Below, piece by piece: positions 16,300-24,676 of a stretch of DNA of 51,544 nucleotides. The position numbers were made by a program, and so were the translations under genes. The DNA is taken from NCBI GenBank assembly GCA_030430565.1, contig JAUIKS010000052.1, positions 1 through 51,544 on the forward strand. Reading direction: 5' to 3'. Each line of letters opens with the position of its first letter. Position 1 is the first letter of the stretch. The DNA is from Polyangia bacterium (GTDB lineage Bacteria; Myxococcota_A; Polyangia; Nannocystales; Nannocystaceae). The notes under the pieces were generated by a model that saw only the letters and a list, made by a program, of their open reading frames with translations, was not told the origin of the DNA and did not search any database.

Positions 16300-18063
16300 T
16301 CAGGCCGGCCCCTCGGGGACGGTGTCGGCCAGCGAACGACCCGGCGTCGAGCTCACGCCGGTGTCCGCGTCCATCGCGAAGCCCTCGCCGGAGAGCGCGG
16401 GCGCGTGCTCGATCCACCACGCGCGCGCGCGCGCCTGCGTCCACGGCCGCGCGAGCCCGCGCTCGACGGCGCGCAGCTCCTCGATCAACGCCTCGGCCGA
16501 GCGCGGGCGCGCGTCGGGGTCCTTCTCCAGGCAGCGCATCACGACGCGCTCGAGCGCCTCGGGCACCGGCGCCGGCGCCCGCCGTGACGGCCGCTGCGGG
16601 GTCTCGCGCGCGTGCTGCTGCATCCAGCGGCGCGGCGTCGGCCCCGGGAACACGAGCTCGCCGGTGAGCAGGTAGTACGCCAGGCAGCCGACGAGGTAGA
16701 TGTCGCTGCGCGCGTCGACGGCCATGCGCGCGACCTGCTCAGGCGCCATAAACGAGGGCGTGCCGGTGACCGTCCCGATCGCGGTGAGGCCTGGATCTGC
16801 CTGTGAGAGCAGCTTCACGAGGCCGAAGTCGAGCACCTTCACGAAGTCAAAGTCGGCGCCGTATCGGCACAGGAACACGTTCGAGGGCTTGAGGTCGCGG
16901 TGCACCATGCCGCGCCCGTGGGCCTCGCGCAGCGAGTGGCAGACCTGCAAGAGCACGAACAGCACGCGCTCGGGCGGCAGCGCCCCGTGCTGGCGCGTGA
17001 GCTTCTCGAGGTCCATGCCCTCGAGCAACTCCATGACGTAGTAGAGCGTGCCGTCCTGGGACATCCCGAAGTCGTAGATCGCGACGGTGTGCGGCGACCG
17101 CAGCGACGAGGTCGCCTGCACCTCGAGCGCGAACCTGCGCTTGAGCACATCTCGATTCGTGGAGCCGAGCTGCTTGGCGACCTTCGATCGGATCAGCTTG
17201 ATCGCGGCCGGGCGCGCCAGCATCGCGTGGCGACCCCGCCAGACCTCCCCCATCCCGCCCTCGCCCAGCCGCGCCTCGAGCTGATAGCCGCCGACGCGCC
17301 GCGCGCTCGCGATCTCGCGACCCAGGCCGAAGATGATGTGAGCGGCTCCGTAGGACAGCACGGTCGCGGCGATGTTGTCGCGCAGCAGGTTGAGCGCGTT
17401 CACGAGCCCGATCTCGGGGTGCCCGAACAGCCGCGCGACGCCGAAGCCGAAGATGTCGGCGAGCGTGATGAGCAGCCCCACGAACACCGCGCGGCGCGGC
17501 GCGACCGGCACGACGACCGGGAACAGGATGATCAGCAGCGAGGTCGCCGACCAGCCGCCCGGCGGCTTGCCCCACAGCGCGAAGTGCTCGTTGATCGCGG
17601 CGCACATCGCGACGAACAGGAAGTACGTCAGCCCGGTCCGGTACAGCTGCCGTGTGGTCAGCGAGCGCCCGATCACCCGGGCCGCGAGCGCGCCGGATCC
17701 GAGCATCGCCGCGACCGTCACCGCGATGAGCACGCCCCGCGACTCGGGCGCCACGAAGCGCGGCGAGTCAGCCGGGGTCGTCAGCAGCAGCCACGCGAAC
17801 AAGAACAGCCACGTCACGCAGATCGCGAGCGCGATCGTCAGCAGGCGGCGCGAGGCGTGCTTGTAGAGATCCTCGGGCAGGTCGTCATGGCCCTCGGCGT
17901 CGCCGAGGAGCCGTTCGAAGCTCGGCTCGAAGTTGCGATGCGACTGCGACGGCGACCGCAGCTCGCTCTCGACCGTCGGGCCCGAGCGAATCGAGGCCAG
18001 GAGCGCCTCCGGGATCTCGTCGAGCGGTACGCGGGTCGAGCCGTCGCGGCGCTTGTTCATCAT
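16300..18063 (-). CDS. Membrane Ser/Thr protein kinase (Hanks type)
   Basis: A 587-residue protein. Residues 1-70 are a cytoplasmic tail. About six hydrophobic segments lie between 73 and 248 (TIALAICVTWLFLFAWLLL, GVLIAVTVAAMLGSGAL, TGLTYFLFVAMCAA, SLLIILFPVVVPV, AVFVGLLITLADIFGFG, IAATVLSYGAAHIIFGLG). A complete kinase domain follows: glycine loop LGEGGMGEV (266-274), Lys288, HRDLKPSN (388-395), DFG (412-414) and APE (440-442). The C-tail is short. The multi-pass N-terminus with a C-terminal kinase reverses the usual kinase-then-TM order and resembles 6TM sensor modules. Substrates are unknown. GGACACG lies upstream of the ATG-ATG start. Flanking genes are separately transcribed. Confidence 0.9.
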   Translation of the reverse strand: MMNKRRDGSTRVPLDEIPEALLASIRSGPTVESELRSPSQSHRNFEPSFERLLGDAEGHDDLPEDLYKHASRRLLTIALAICVTWLFLFAWLLLTTPADSPRFVAPESRGVLIAVTVAAMLGSGALAARVIGRSLTTRQLYRTGLTYFLFVAMCAAINEHFALWGKPPGGWSATSLLIILFPVVVPVAPRRAVFVGLLITLADIFGFGVARLFGHPEIGLVNALNLLRDNIAATVLSYGAAHIIFGLGREIASARRVGGYQLEARLGEGGMGEVWRGRHAMLARPAAIKLIRSKVAKQLGSTNRDVLKRRFALEVQATSSLRSPHTVAIYDFGMSQDGTLYYVMELLEGMDLEKLTRQHGALPPERVLFVLLQVCHSLREAHGRGMVHRDLKPSNVFLCRYGADFDFVKVLDFGLVKLLSQADPGLTAIGTVTGTPSFMAPEQVARMAVDARSDIYLVGCLAYYLLTGELVFPGPTPRRWMQQHARETPQRPSRRAPAPVPEALERVVMRCLEKDPDARPRSAEALIEELRAVERGLARPWTQARARAWWIEHAPALSGEGFAMDADTGVSSTPGRSLADTVPEGPA

Positions 18064-18229
18064 CGTGTCCGTGCGCGCGCGCGTCGGTGATTCGCACGCG
18101 CCGCGCTCCCCATGGTAGCGGCGAAATCTCCAGCTGTGCCGCCGACGAGCGCGCGAGCGCGAACTGCGGGCGCGCGCTCGCCAGCGACCGCGCGGGCGCG
18201 TCGCGGGGGCGAGCTGATGACTCGACCGC

Positions 18230-18946
18230 TCAGCGCGACAGGTCCTCGAGCTCCGCCCGCAGGCGATAGCCCACGCCCGTCTCCGTCAGGATGTAGCGCG
18301 GCTGCGCCGGGTCGCGCTCGATCTTGCGGCGCAGCTGCGCCATGTACACGCGGACGTAGTGCTCTTGACCCGCCGAGTCGTGACCCCAGACCCGCTTCAG
18401 GATCTGCCGGTGCGTCAGCACCCGCCCGGCGTGCTGCACGAGCGTGGCCAGGAGCTTGTACTGAAGCGGCGTGAGGTGGACCTCCTCGCCCGCGACCAAC
18501 ACCCGCCGCGCCGCGAGGTCGACCTCGAGCTCGCCGAGCGTGAAGGCCGACTGCGGGGGTCCGCTGGACTTGAGCCGCGAGTGTCGCAGCGCGACGCGGA
18601 GCCGCGCCAGCAGCTCCCCCGCGCCGAAGGGCTTGGTCAGGTAGTCGTCGGCGCCGCGATCGAGCGCGTCGATCTTGTCCTCCTCCATGCCGCGCGCCGA
18701 GAGCACGATGATCGGCGTCTGCGACCACTCGCGGATCCGGGAGGTGACCTCGAGGCCATCTAGATCGGGCAGGCCGAGATCGAGCAGGATGACGTCGGGG
18801 TTGTGGCTCGCGGCGAGGCTGATGCCCTCGCGCCCGGTCGCCGCCTCGATCACCCGCAGGCCGTGGCCCTCGACGAGCGCGTTGAGGAACCTGCGCATCG
18901 GCAGCTCGTCCTCGATGACGAGCACGACCTCCTTGCTCGCGGTCAC
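18230..18946 (-). CDS. kdpE: KdpE-like response regulator (OmpR family)
   Basis: A 238-residue protein. The receiver domain spans 1-120 with acidic residues in IEDE, phospho-acceptor Asp56 in ILLDLGLPD and Lys in TKPF. An OmpR/PhoB winged helix spans about 140-230 (LTPLQYKLLATLVQHAGRVLTHRQILKRVWG, HYVRVYMAQLRRKIE, YILTETGVGYRL). Length and the phrases LDLGLPDLDG and LTETGVGYR fit KdpE, which controls high-affinity K+ uptake in other bacteria. GTG 18946 overlaps the histidine kinase stop. No kdpFABC genes lie in the window, so the target may differ. Confidence 0.8.
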   Translation of the reverse strand: MTASKEVVLVIEDELPMRRFLNALVEGHGLRVIEAATGREGISLAASHNPDVILLDLGLPDLDGLEVTSRIREWSQTPIIVLSARGMEEDKIDALDRGADDYLTKPFGAGELLARLRVALRHSRLKSSGPPQSAFTLGELEVDLAARRVLVAGEEVHLTPLQYKLLATLVQHAGRVLTHRQILKRVWGHDSAGQEHYVRVYMAQLRRKIERDPAQPRYILTETGVGYRLRAELEDLSR

Positions 18947-20535
18947 GGCGTGATCATCTCCGACTTCTCCAGCAGCTCCATCGCCTCGGGCGGTGAAGCG
19001 GACGCGGGGATCGTGAAGCCGAACACCGCGCCGGGACCGTCGTCGCGGGCCGTCACCCAGATCCGCCCGCCGTGCGCCTCGATCACGGCCTCGCAGATCG
19101 CGAGCCCGAGGCCCGTCCCGACGATCTTCCCGGCGTCTTTACCCCGGTAAAACTTCGTGAACACGCGCGCGCGCTCCGTCTCCGGCACGCCGGGGCCTCG
19201 ATCGCGGACCTCGAAACACACTTCGTCTGGCTTCTTGTACACACGCAGCTCGATCGGCGCGTCCTCGGGAGTGTACTTGATCGCGTTCTCGATGAGGTTG
19301 CTGAGCACCAAGTCGAGCAAGAGCCCGTCAAACTCGACGAGCTCCACGTCAGGCGAGCTCTCGACGCGAACCACTCGACCGTGGGCGCGGCGCGCGAACC
19401 GACGGAGCGCGGCGCCGATGATCTCCTCTGGCACCTGCCAGTCGACGTCGATCTTGAAATTCCCGCCCTCGATGCGCGTCATGGCGAGCAGGTTGTTGAG
19501 CAGCCGGCTGAGGCGGTCGGCCTCCTCGTGGATCGCGGCCAGCAGCTCGCGGCGCACGTCCGGCTCGATGTACGCGTCGCGGTCGAGCAGCGTCGTCGCC
19601 GAGCCCATGATCGAGCCGAGCGGCGTGCGCAGATCGTGACTCACCGAGCTCAGCAGCGTGTTGCGCAGCCGCTCTGTCTCCGCGGACATCTCCGCCTCTT
19701 TGCGCGCCGCGGCCATGCGCGTGCGCTCGAGCGCGAGCGCGACCTGACCGACGAAGGTCCCCAGCAGCCGCCGCTGATCTCGGTCGAGCAGCGGCTCTCG
19801 AGCGCGAACGATGATGACCCCGAGCTGTGACCGCGCGCCCACCAGCGGGAGCCTGATCGTGAACGGGTCCTCCGCGTCGTCTCGCTCGTCCACCGCGCCC
19901 TCGCCGCGCGCGCGCGCGCCGGAAGCAGCGGACAGCTCGCCCGCGCCGCGCTCATCGATATGCAGCGCGACCGCGGACCTCGCGTCCTCCTCCTCGCCCG
20001 AGAGGAACACCGAGACCTCGCAGTCGAAGGCCGCGCGGATCGAGCGCGCCGCCGCGGCCGCGAGCGTGTCGACTTCGTCCGTGCCGACCAGCTCGTGCGA
20101 GAGCCGGTAGAGCGCCGTCGTCCTGGCCTCTCGCGCGCGCGCGCGCGCGGCCTGCAGACGCAGGCGCGCGGTCAAGCTGCTGAGGACGACGCCCATCCCC
20201 GCCATCACCGAGAACGTGATCAGGTAGCGCGCGTCCGCGACCTCGAAGGTGAACTCGGGCGCGACGAAGAAGAAGTTGTAGGCCGCGACGCTGAGGAGCG
20301 CGGTCGCCAGCGCCGGGCCGAGGCGCACCCAGAACGCGACCAGCGCGACCCCGAGGAGAAAGATCATCACGAGGTCTGGCTCGACGACGTGGTCGCGCAG
20401 CACGCTCGCGATCACGATCGAGAGCGCGACCGCGACGACGCCGAGCGCGTACTCGAGCGCGCCCCCGGACCACGCGGACATCACCGCGACACCGCGCGTC
20501 TGTGGCTCACCGCTCGTCTCAGGCTCCGTCTTCAT
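18943..20535 (-). CDS. KdpD-like sensor histidine kinase lacking the KdpD/Usp N-terminus
   Basis: A 530-residue protein. Four membrane segments of the DUF4118 type span about 28-122 (ALGVVAVALSIVIASVL, MIFLLGVALVAFWV, ALATALLSVAAYNFFFVAPEFTF, YLITFSVMAGMGVVLSSL). A GAF-like region covers about 150-275. HisKA has H300 in SSVSHDLRTPLGSI. HATPase has N, G1 and G2 boxes (LIENAIKYTPEDAP, EVRDRGPGVPE, GTGLGLAICEAVIEAHGG). Full KdpD is about 890 residues, with KdpD and Usp domains before these. Here they are absent, so K+ or c-di-AMP input through them is lost. The start overlaps a 35-residue membrane peptide gene and the stop overlaps kdpE, indicating one translationally coupled operon. Confidence 0.88.
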   Translation of the reverse strand: MKTEPETSGEPQTRGVAVMSAWSGGALEYALGVVAVALSIVIASVLRDHVVEPDLVMIFLLGVALVAFWVRLGPALATALLSVAAYNFFFVAPEFTFEVADARYLITFSVMAGMGVVLSSLTARLRLQAARARAREARTTALYRLSHELVGTDEVDTLAAAAARSIRAAFDCEVSVFLSGEEEDARSAVALHIDERGAGELSAASGARARGEGAVDERDDAEDPFTIRLPLVGARSQLGVIIVRAREPLLDRDQRRLLGTFVGQVALALERTRMAAARKEAEMSAETERLRNTLLSSVSHDLRTPLGSIMGSATTLLDRDAYIEPDVRRELLAAIHEEADRLSRLLNNLLAMTRIEGGNFKIDVDWQVPEEIIGAALRRFARRAHGRVVRVESSPDVELVEFDGLLLDLVLSNLIENAIKYTPEDAPIELRVYKKPDEVCFEVRDRGPGVPETERARVFTKFYRGKDAGKIVGTGLGLAICEAVIEAHGGRIWVTARDDGPGAVFGFTIPASASPPEAMELLEKSEMITP

Positions 20536-20626
20536 CGCGGACTAGCACGCCGGGATCGATCACGATCCAGACGAGCGCGCCGAGCAGTATCGCAGCAACC
20601 GTCACGCGGCAGAATTCTTCAAACAT
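20519..20626 (-). CDS. 35-residue membrane peptide upstream of the KdpD-like kinase
   Basis: MFEEFCRVTVAAILLGALVW followed by IVIDPGVLVRDEDGA: one hydrophobic helix (about residues 9-24) ending in a conserved-looking IDPGVL(V)R. ATG 20626 has GGGGAGAGGG upstream and the stop overlaps the kinase start by 17 bp. A near-paralogue lies at 25788 (MFEIFSRVFTASALLGALTW then IIIDPGVLLR), which strongly supports real coding. It is the size of KdpF but not similar to it. Plausible roles are modulator of the kinase or of a transporter. Confidence 0.8.
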   Translation of the reverse strand: MFEEFCRVTVAAILLGALVWIVIDPGVLVRDEDGA

Positions 20627-20820
20627 GCGCCCTCTCCCCAGATACCGTAGGCCCCCGGCGATCAAGGCGAGGTAAAGACTCGTGACGGCCGTATCAAGAT
20701 CCTGTAAAAGCCCGCGTCCTTCGCGCGTCGACATCAACCTCGACGGCTCTTGCCTCGCGCGCCGCACTCGCTATTGTGACAGTGAAGCGACAGCGCTCGA
20801 GCGAACGCCCCGTCAAACAA

Positions 20821-20838
20821 CATGACCATTCAGACATG
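20821..20838. promoter_or_regulatory. Dyad CATGAC-N6-GACATG beside a promoter
   Basis: CATGAC-CATTCA-GACATG ends 22 bp before the -35 of the rightward promoter, a position typical of an activator site. Confidence 0.5.
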
Positions 20839-20860
20839 TTCACAAAGACGCGAGCGCGGC

Positions 20861-20889
20861 TTGACAAGCAGCCGACGCGGTGTTAACTT
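20861..20889 (+). promoter_or_regulatory. Sigma-70 promoter (TTGACA-17-TAACTT)
   Basis: Perfect -35 TTGACA, 17-bp spacer, -10 TAACTT. It points towards the HTH gene at 21120, giving a leader of about 220 nt that includes the AAGAACAATC inverted repeat. Confidence 0.7.
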
Positions 20890-20995
20890 CAACTCGTCGC
20901 AACGACCCCGCGTAGAAGTTGGCGTGCGCTCCTCAAACGACGCGCGCGCTCTTCGGTGCATGCGGCTCTTCTGAGTCGCCGTTCGACAACCGCCC

Positions 20996-21056
20996 AAGAA
21001 CAATCGAAGCCGCCCCGCGGTCCACCCTGATGGCGTACGCCCTCGGGATTGTTCTT
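20996..21056. repeat. 10-bp inverted repeat in a leader
   Basis: AAGAACAATC and its exact complement GATTGTTCTT are separated by 41 nt, downstream of the 20861 promoter and upstream of the HTH gene. It could be a leader-RNA stem or paired operator sites, perhaps for the HTH protein itself. Confidence 0.55.
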
Positions 21057-21119
21057 GTGCACTTCAACGCCCGCTCTTCGCGCTCACGCCCGCGTGACCG
21101 CCACAGACCCCGTTTACGA

Positions 21120-21347
21120 ATGAGAGAGACCTCAGGGACTTCGCACGCGCCGCGAGCCGGTCAGCTCACGCTGACGATCCGTGACGTGGCGGGCGTCCTG
21201 AACTGCTCCGCGCAGAAAGTCTGCGCGCTCATCGACAACGGGGTGTTGCGAGCGATGCGTTGGGGAGGGCACCGGCGCGTGGCCACGGCCGAGCTCGACC
21301 GCTTCATCTCGAAGCGCGAGTCTGCCGTCGGACAGCGCGCCACGTGA
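21120..21347 (+). CDS. Small HTH (excisionase/MerR-like) DNA-binding protein
   Basis: A 75-residue protein from ATG 21120. Residues about 15-65 (LTLTIRDVAGVLNCSAQKVCALIDNGVLRAMRWGGHRRVATAELDRFI) match the helix-turn-helix 17 / excisionase-type fold: a helix-turn-helix, a wing built on GGHRRV and a terminal helix. Such proteins are small regulators or recombination-directionality factors. No integrase or phage gene is nearby, so a regulator is likelier. The frame is open upstream to 20919, but that part looks non-coding and overlaps the promoter. Confidence 0.75.
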   Translation: MRETSGTSHAPRAGQLTLTIRDVAGVLNCSAQKVCALIDNGVLRAMRWGGHRRVATAELDRFISKRESAVGQRAT

Positions 21348-21474
21348 GCGCTCGACCGCGCCGCGGTCGCTACGGTCCTCCCACAAGCTCGACGCGCGCC
21401 ATAGCCGTCGAGCCCCCGGTCGCGCGAGCGAAGCACGCCGACACACCCGAGTCGAGACAGCTGGAGAACAAGCA

Positions 21475-21720
21475 ATGCCCAAGAGTATGAACAGAGACCA
21501 GGACGAGCCCCGCTATCAGTACCTCCGCTTTGAGCTGACGACCGAGGATCTCCTCGACGAGTGTCGCGCTCGCCTCGAGCAGCTCGGCGTCGAGTGCGTC
21601 CAAGAAGGCGGCGCCCACGAGGCGTTCGGGATCGTCGATGAATCGCTGTCGATGGAGGCGCTCGATCGCCTCCCCGCGATCTCGTCCGTCGCGTTTAACG
21701 CGCCGCCCACAGGCTTCTAG
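21475..21720 (+). CDS. Small acidic protein of unknown function
   Basis: An 81-residue acidic protein with GGAG 9 nt before ATG. Segments YQYLRFELTTEDLLDECRARLEQLGVECVQEG and AFGIVDESLSMEALDRLPAISSVAFN suggest an alpha/beta fold like an ACT or ferredoxin-like domain. No family recognised. It follows the HTH gene by 127 bp on the same strand. Confidence 0.6.
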   Translation: MPKSMNRDQDEPRYQYLRFELTTEDLLDECRARLEQLGVECVQEGGAHEAFGIVDESLSMEALDRLPAISSVAFNAPPTGF

Positions 21721-21971
21721 CGTCACGAGCGCGCGCGGCCGCCGGGGTGATCTTCAGCATCCCGCGAGCGGCCGCAGCAGCGACGCCAGCTCGCCCGCGA
21801 CGGAGCGCAGGGCGAGCGACGCGGGTCGACAGCCCGCAGCTCCGCAGCGTTCGCTTTCACTGTCACTATATAGATTCACTTACCTCGTTATCCCCTCATC
21901 GAGCAGTCGCGCGCGCTGTGGGCGGTCCACAGCGCGCGCGTTCACATCAACTGCCCAAGGAGCCCTTGAGT

Positions 21972-23099
21972 TTGAGCAAACGAAAATCAAAACGAAACAA
22001 GAAGAAGTCCAGCCGGAAGGCATCCGCGAAGACACTCGCGATCCTTCAAGGCGAGCAACCGGCGGAAGCGTGGGCCCAGCTCCGCGCAGGCGGGAACGAC
22101 CCGATCCTGCGGGACGCCGAGCTCCGCGGCGCGAAGCTTCGCGGCGTCGATCTCTCTAACCTCATCCTCACCCGCGCTGACCTCTCGAACGCGGACCTCA
22201 CCGACGCGAACCTGAGCGGCGCCGACCTCCGCAGCGCGAACCTCCGCGGCGCGACCTTGCAGGGCGCGACCCTCCGCGGCGCGAAGATCGGGAAGGCGGT
22301 CTTCGACGACTGCGACCTGACGAGCGCGGACCTCAGCGAGGTCAACGGGAAGCCGACGACGCTGGTCGACCCGTCCTCCTGCACGCCGACGGGCGCCTCG
22401 TTCGTGGGCGTGAAGGCGAACCGGGCCCGCTTCACAAAAGCCGAGCTCAGCGGCTGCGACTTCTCGAAGGTCGAGGCCGAAGGCGCCCGCTTCGACCGAG
22501 CCCGCCTGATCCGGACGAGCTTCGCGAAGGCGACGATCACCGGGAGCTGCCTCTCGAATTGCAAACTCAACGGCGCGAGCCTCAGCGGCGCGGTCTTTAA
22601 AGACTGCGACATGCGTGGGCTCATGGCGGTCCGCGCGGAGATCGAGTTCGCGACGGTGGAGCGCTGTGACCTCTCCGCGGCGGTCTTGTCGCGCGCGCAG
22701 TTCCGAGACTGCTCCTTCACCGAGTGCCAGCTGACCGGCGCCGACCTGCTGGGCTCGATGCTCACCGCGTGCAACCTGCGGGGCTCAAACTTCGCGCGCG
22801 CGAAGCTGCAGAAAGCCTACATCTCGGGCGACCTCCGCGGCGCGAGCTTCGAAGACGCGAGCCTCCGCGGCGCGCTGATCCCCAACGCGGACCTTCGCAG
22901 CGCGAGCTTCGCCGGCGCCGACCTGCGCGACGCGGACCTCAGCCGATGCGCGCTCGACCGCGCCGATCTGCACGACGCGGATCTTCGCAACACCGGGCTG
23001 AAGCTGACGACCCTGCGCGGGGTGAAGCTGAAGGGCGTAACCCACGGGCCGCGCACGCAGTGGCCTAGTCAGTTCAAGCGGGCGTCGCTCTCAGCATGA
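21972..23099 (+). CDS. Pentapeptide-repeat protein
   Basis: A 375-residue protein. After a basic N-terminus (LSKRKSKRNKKKSSRKASAK), nearly all of it consists of A(D/N)Lxx-type pentapeptides: ADLSNADLTDANLSGADLRSANLRGATL, then a more degenerate Cys/Arg-containing middle, then RSASFAGADLRDADLSRCALDRADLHDADL. These build a right-handed quadrilateral beta-helix; some members mimic DNA and protect gyrase, most are uncharacterised. The start is TTG: AAGGAG (21957-21962) gives 9-nt spacing to TTG 21972, better than TTG 21966. TATATA near 21871 may be a -10. The stop overlaps the next start (ATGA). The basic tail argues against simple DNA mimicry and could bind nucleic acid. Confidence 0.85.
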   Translation: MSKRKSKRNKKKSSRKASAKTLAILQGEQPAEAWAQLRAGGNDPILRDAELRGAKLRGVDLSNLILTRADLSNADLTDANLSGADLRSANLRGATLQGATLRGAKIGKAVFDDCDLTSADLSEVNGKPTTLVDPSSCTPTGASFVGVKANRARFTKAELSGCDFSKVEAEGARFDRARLIRTSFAKATITGSCLSNCKLNGASLSGAVFKDCDMRGLMAVRAEIEFATVERCDLSAAVLSRAQFRDCSFTECQLTGADLLGSMLTACNLRGSNFARAKLQKAYISGDLRGASFEDASLRGALIPNADLRSASFAGADLRDADLSRCALDRADLHDADLRNTGLKLTTLRGVKLKGVTHGPRTQWPSQFKRASLSA

Positions 23100-23746
23100 T
23101 GCGCGCGGTGGACACCCCGGACGCGTCGATGATGATGACCTTCGTCGGCGTGTTCTACACCATGCGCTCGCGGGCGCTCGCGCGGCTGGTCCGCGACATC
23201 TTCGCGGAGCGAGGCGGCGCCTTCGTCGACGCGCGCCTCGTGGTCCGAGAGGGGGATGGCTGCGCGGTGCTGCTCGACGATCGATCGAGCGACGCCTATC
23301 GAGAGTTCTGGCGCGAGCTCGTGCTCGGGCTCAGCAGCCCCCCGCGGGCCCCCACGCGCCTCACCGCCCACCGCTCGAGCGCCGGCGCGAGCGTCGACCC
23401 GATGGCGCTGGGCATCGACAGGTCGCTGCTGAACCACGTCGACGGTCTGCTGCAGCCCGACGGCTCGGTCGTGCTCGTCCTGACCCTCGATCGCGGGCTC
23501 GTGACCCTGCGCCGCGTGCTCGCGCGGCACGACGAGGGCTACGTGTTCCGCTATCGACTCCGCGGGCACCGGATGGCGGCGATCCTCACGGATCGCGAGC
23601 GCCGGTCCATGCGCTGGGTTCAGGAGGTCCACGGTCCGCTCCCAAGCGTGACGCCCGACGCCGCCGCGCGCGGCTTCGCGGGCGCGCGCGGGCGCGAGGC
23701 CGCGTTTGAGCGGGGCGCTGAACACCTACAGGAGTCACGAGCATGA
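23096..23746 (+). CDS. Unknown protein between pentapeptide and NYN genes
   Basis: A 216-residue protein starting in the ATGA overlap with the pentapeptide gene and ending 1 codon into the NYN gene start. It has a recognisable central fold (TFVGVFYTMRSRALARLVRDIFAERGGAFVDARLVVREGDGCAVLLDD; DGSVVLVLTLDRGLVTLRRVLARHDEGYVFRYRLRG) that suggests alternating beta strands and helices, perhaps DUF1269-like. The C-terminus is Arg/Ala-rich. No membrane helix or catalytic motif was seen. Tight coupling to both neighbours implies a shared job. Confidence 0.65.
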   Translation: MMRAVDTPDASMMMTFVGVFYTMRSRALARLVRDIFAERGGAFVDARLVVREGDGCAVLLDDRSSDAYREFWRELVLGLSSPPRAPTRLTAHRSSAGASVDPMALGIDRSLLNHVDGLLQPDGSVVLVLTLDRGLVTLRRVLARHDEGYVFRYRLRGHRMAAILTDRERRSMRWVQEVHGPLPSVTPDAAARGFAGARGREAAFERGAEHLQESRA

Positions 23747-24543
23747 AGCACGCTATCCCGAACATGGCGCTGTTTTGCGACTTCGAGAACGTCGCGATCG
23801 GCGCCCGCGAGTCAGGCCTCCGCGCCGTCGACATGAACCTCATCCTCGAGCGCATGCTCGAGCTCGGCAACATCATCGTGAAGAAGGCCTACGCCGACTG
23901 GGCGCGCTACAGCGGCGCTCGCAAGTCACTTCACGGCGCGAGCTTTGAGCTGATCGAGGTCCCGCACGTCTCGGTCTCCGGCAAGAACTCTGCAGACATT
24001 CGCCTCGTCGTCGACGCGCTCGACCTCTGCTACACGAAGGCGCACGTTGACGTCTTCGTGATCATCTCGGGCGACAGCGACTTCTCGCCGCTGGTCTGCA
24101 AGCTGCGCGAGAACAGCAAGACGGTGGTCGGGCTCGGCGTTAAAAGCTCGACGAGCGATCTGCTGGTCAACAGCTGCGACGAGTTTATCTACTACGACGA
24201 TCTGTTCCGCGCGCACGAGCGTCGCGCGCGAGGCAGGGAGCGCGCGCGCGAGCAGCCGTCGAACTCCGCGCCGCGGGCCGCGACCCCGAGCGCGCTCGAC
24301 CCCGCGATGGAGCGCGTCCTCGACACCGTCGAGACCCTGCTCGAGCAGCGCGACGGGCCCCTGTGGGGCTCCATGGTCAAGCAGACGATCAAGCGCAAGC
24401 GCCCCAATTTCTCGGAGTCCTCCCACGGCTACCGCGGGTTCAACGACCTGCTCGAGCGCGCCGCGCAGCAGAGCTTGCTCGTCATCGAGAAAGACGAGCG
24501 CTCCGGCGGCTATCAAATCCACGAGCTCGGCGAGGCGGCTTGA
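23743..24543 (+). CDS. NYN-domain (PIN-like) nuclease with C-terminal LOTUS/OST-HTH
   Basis: A 266-residue protein. Residues about 7-155 are a LabA/DUF88-type NYN domain: ALFCDFENVAIG with the first catalytic Asp, KNSADIRLVVDAL, VFVIISGDSDFSPLVCKLRENSKTVVGLG and the DEF/YYDDLF end. A linker follows, then residues about 190-262 (MERVLDTVETLLEQRDGPLWGSMVKQTIKRKRPNFSESSHGYRGFNDLLERA) form an OST-HTH/LOTUS domain, known to bind RNA including G-quadruplexes. All expected NYN acidic residues appear present, so it is probably an active metal-dependent RNase. AGGAG lies 9 nt upstream; it starts inside the end of the preceding gene. Confidence 0.88.
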   Translation: MKHAIPNMALFCDFENVAIGARESGLRAVDMNLILERMLELGNIIVKKAYADWARYSGARKSLHGASFELIEVPHVSVSGKNSADIRLVVDALDLCYTKAHVDVFVIISGDSDFSPLVCKLRENSKTVVGLGVKSSTSDLLVNSCDEFIYYDDLFRAHERRARGRERAREQPSNSAPRAATPSALDPAMERVLDTVETLLEQRDGPLWGSMVKQTIKRKRPNFSESSHGYRGFNDLLERAAQQSLLVIEKDERSGGYQIHELGEAA

Positions 24544-24676
24544 CGCCGCCTGTTGAGCGGGGTGCGTAGAGACGCCCGACGACGGGCTCGCGACGCGCGC
24601 GACACATCATCGCGCGCGCCCGCGGGCGACCTCGTCGACGCGCCGCTCGCCCCTTAACACACACAAAGGACACTAC

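Larger units (their letters stand above)
20627..21119. other. Divergent control region
   Basis: 493 bp between the 35-residue peptide and the HTH gene. It contains the dyad at 20821-20838, a near-consensus sigma-70 promoter pointing right at 20861-20889, and a 10-bp inverted repeat (AAGAACAATC 20996-21005, GATTGTTCTT 21047-21056). No gene was recognised; an in-frame extension of the HTH gene back to 20919 lacks coding character. Confidence 0.55.

Noticed and set aside
20519..20626. Naming the 35-residue peptide kdpF
   Set aside because: Size and position fit, but the sequence does not resemble KdpF, and its paralogue at 25788 has no kdp context.
21120..21347. Excisionase of an integrated element
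   Set aside because: The HTH type fits, but no integrase, att repeats or phage genes are nearby.
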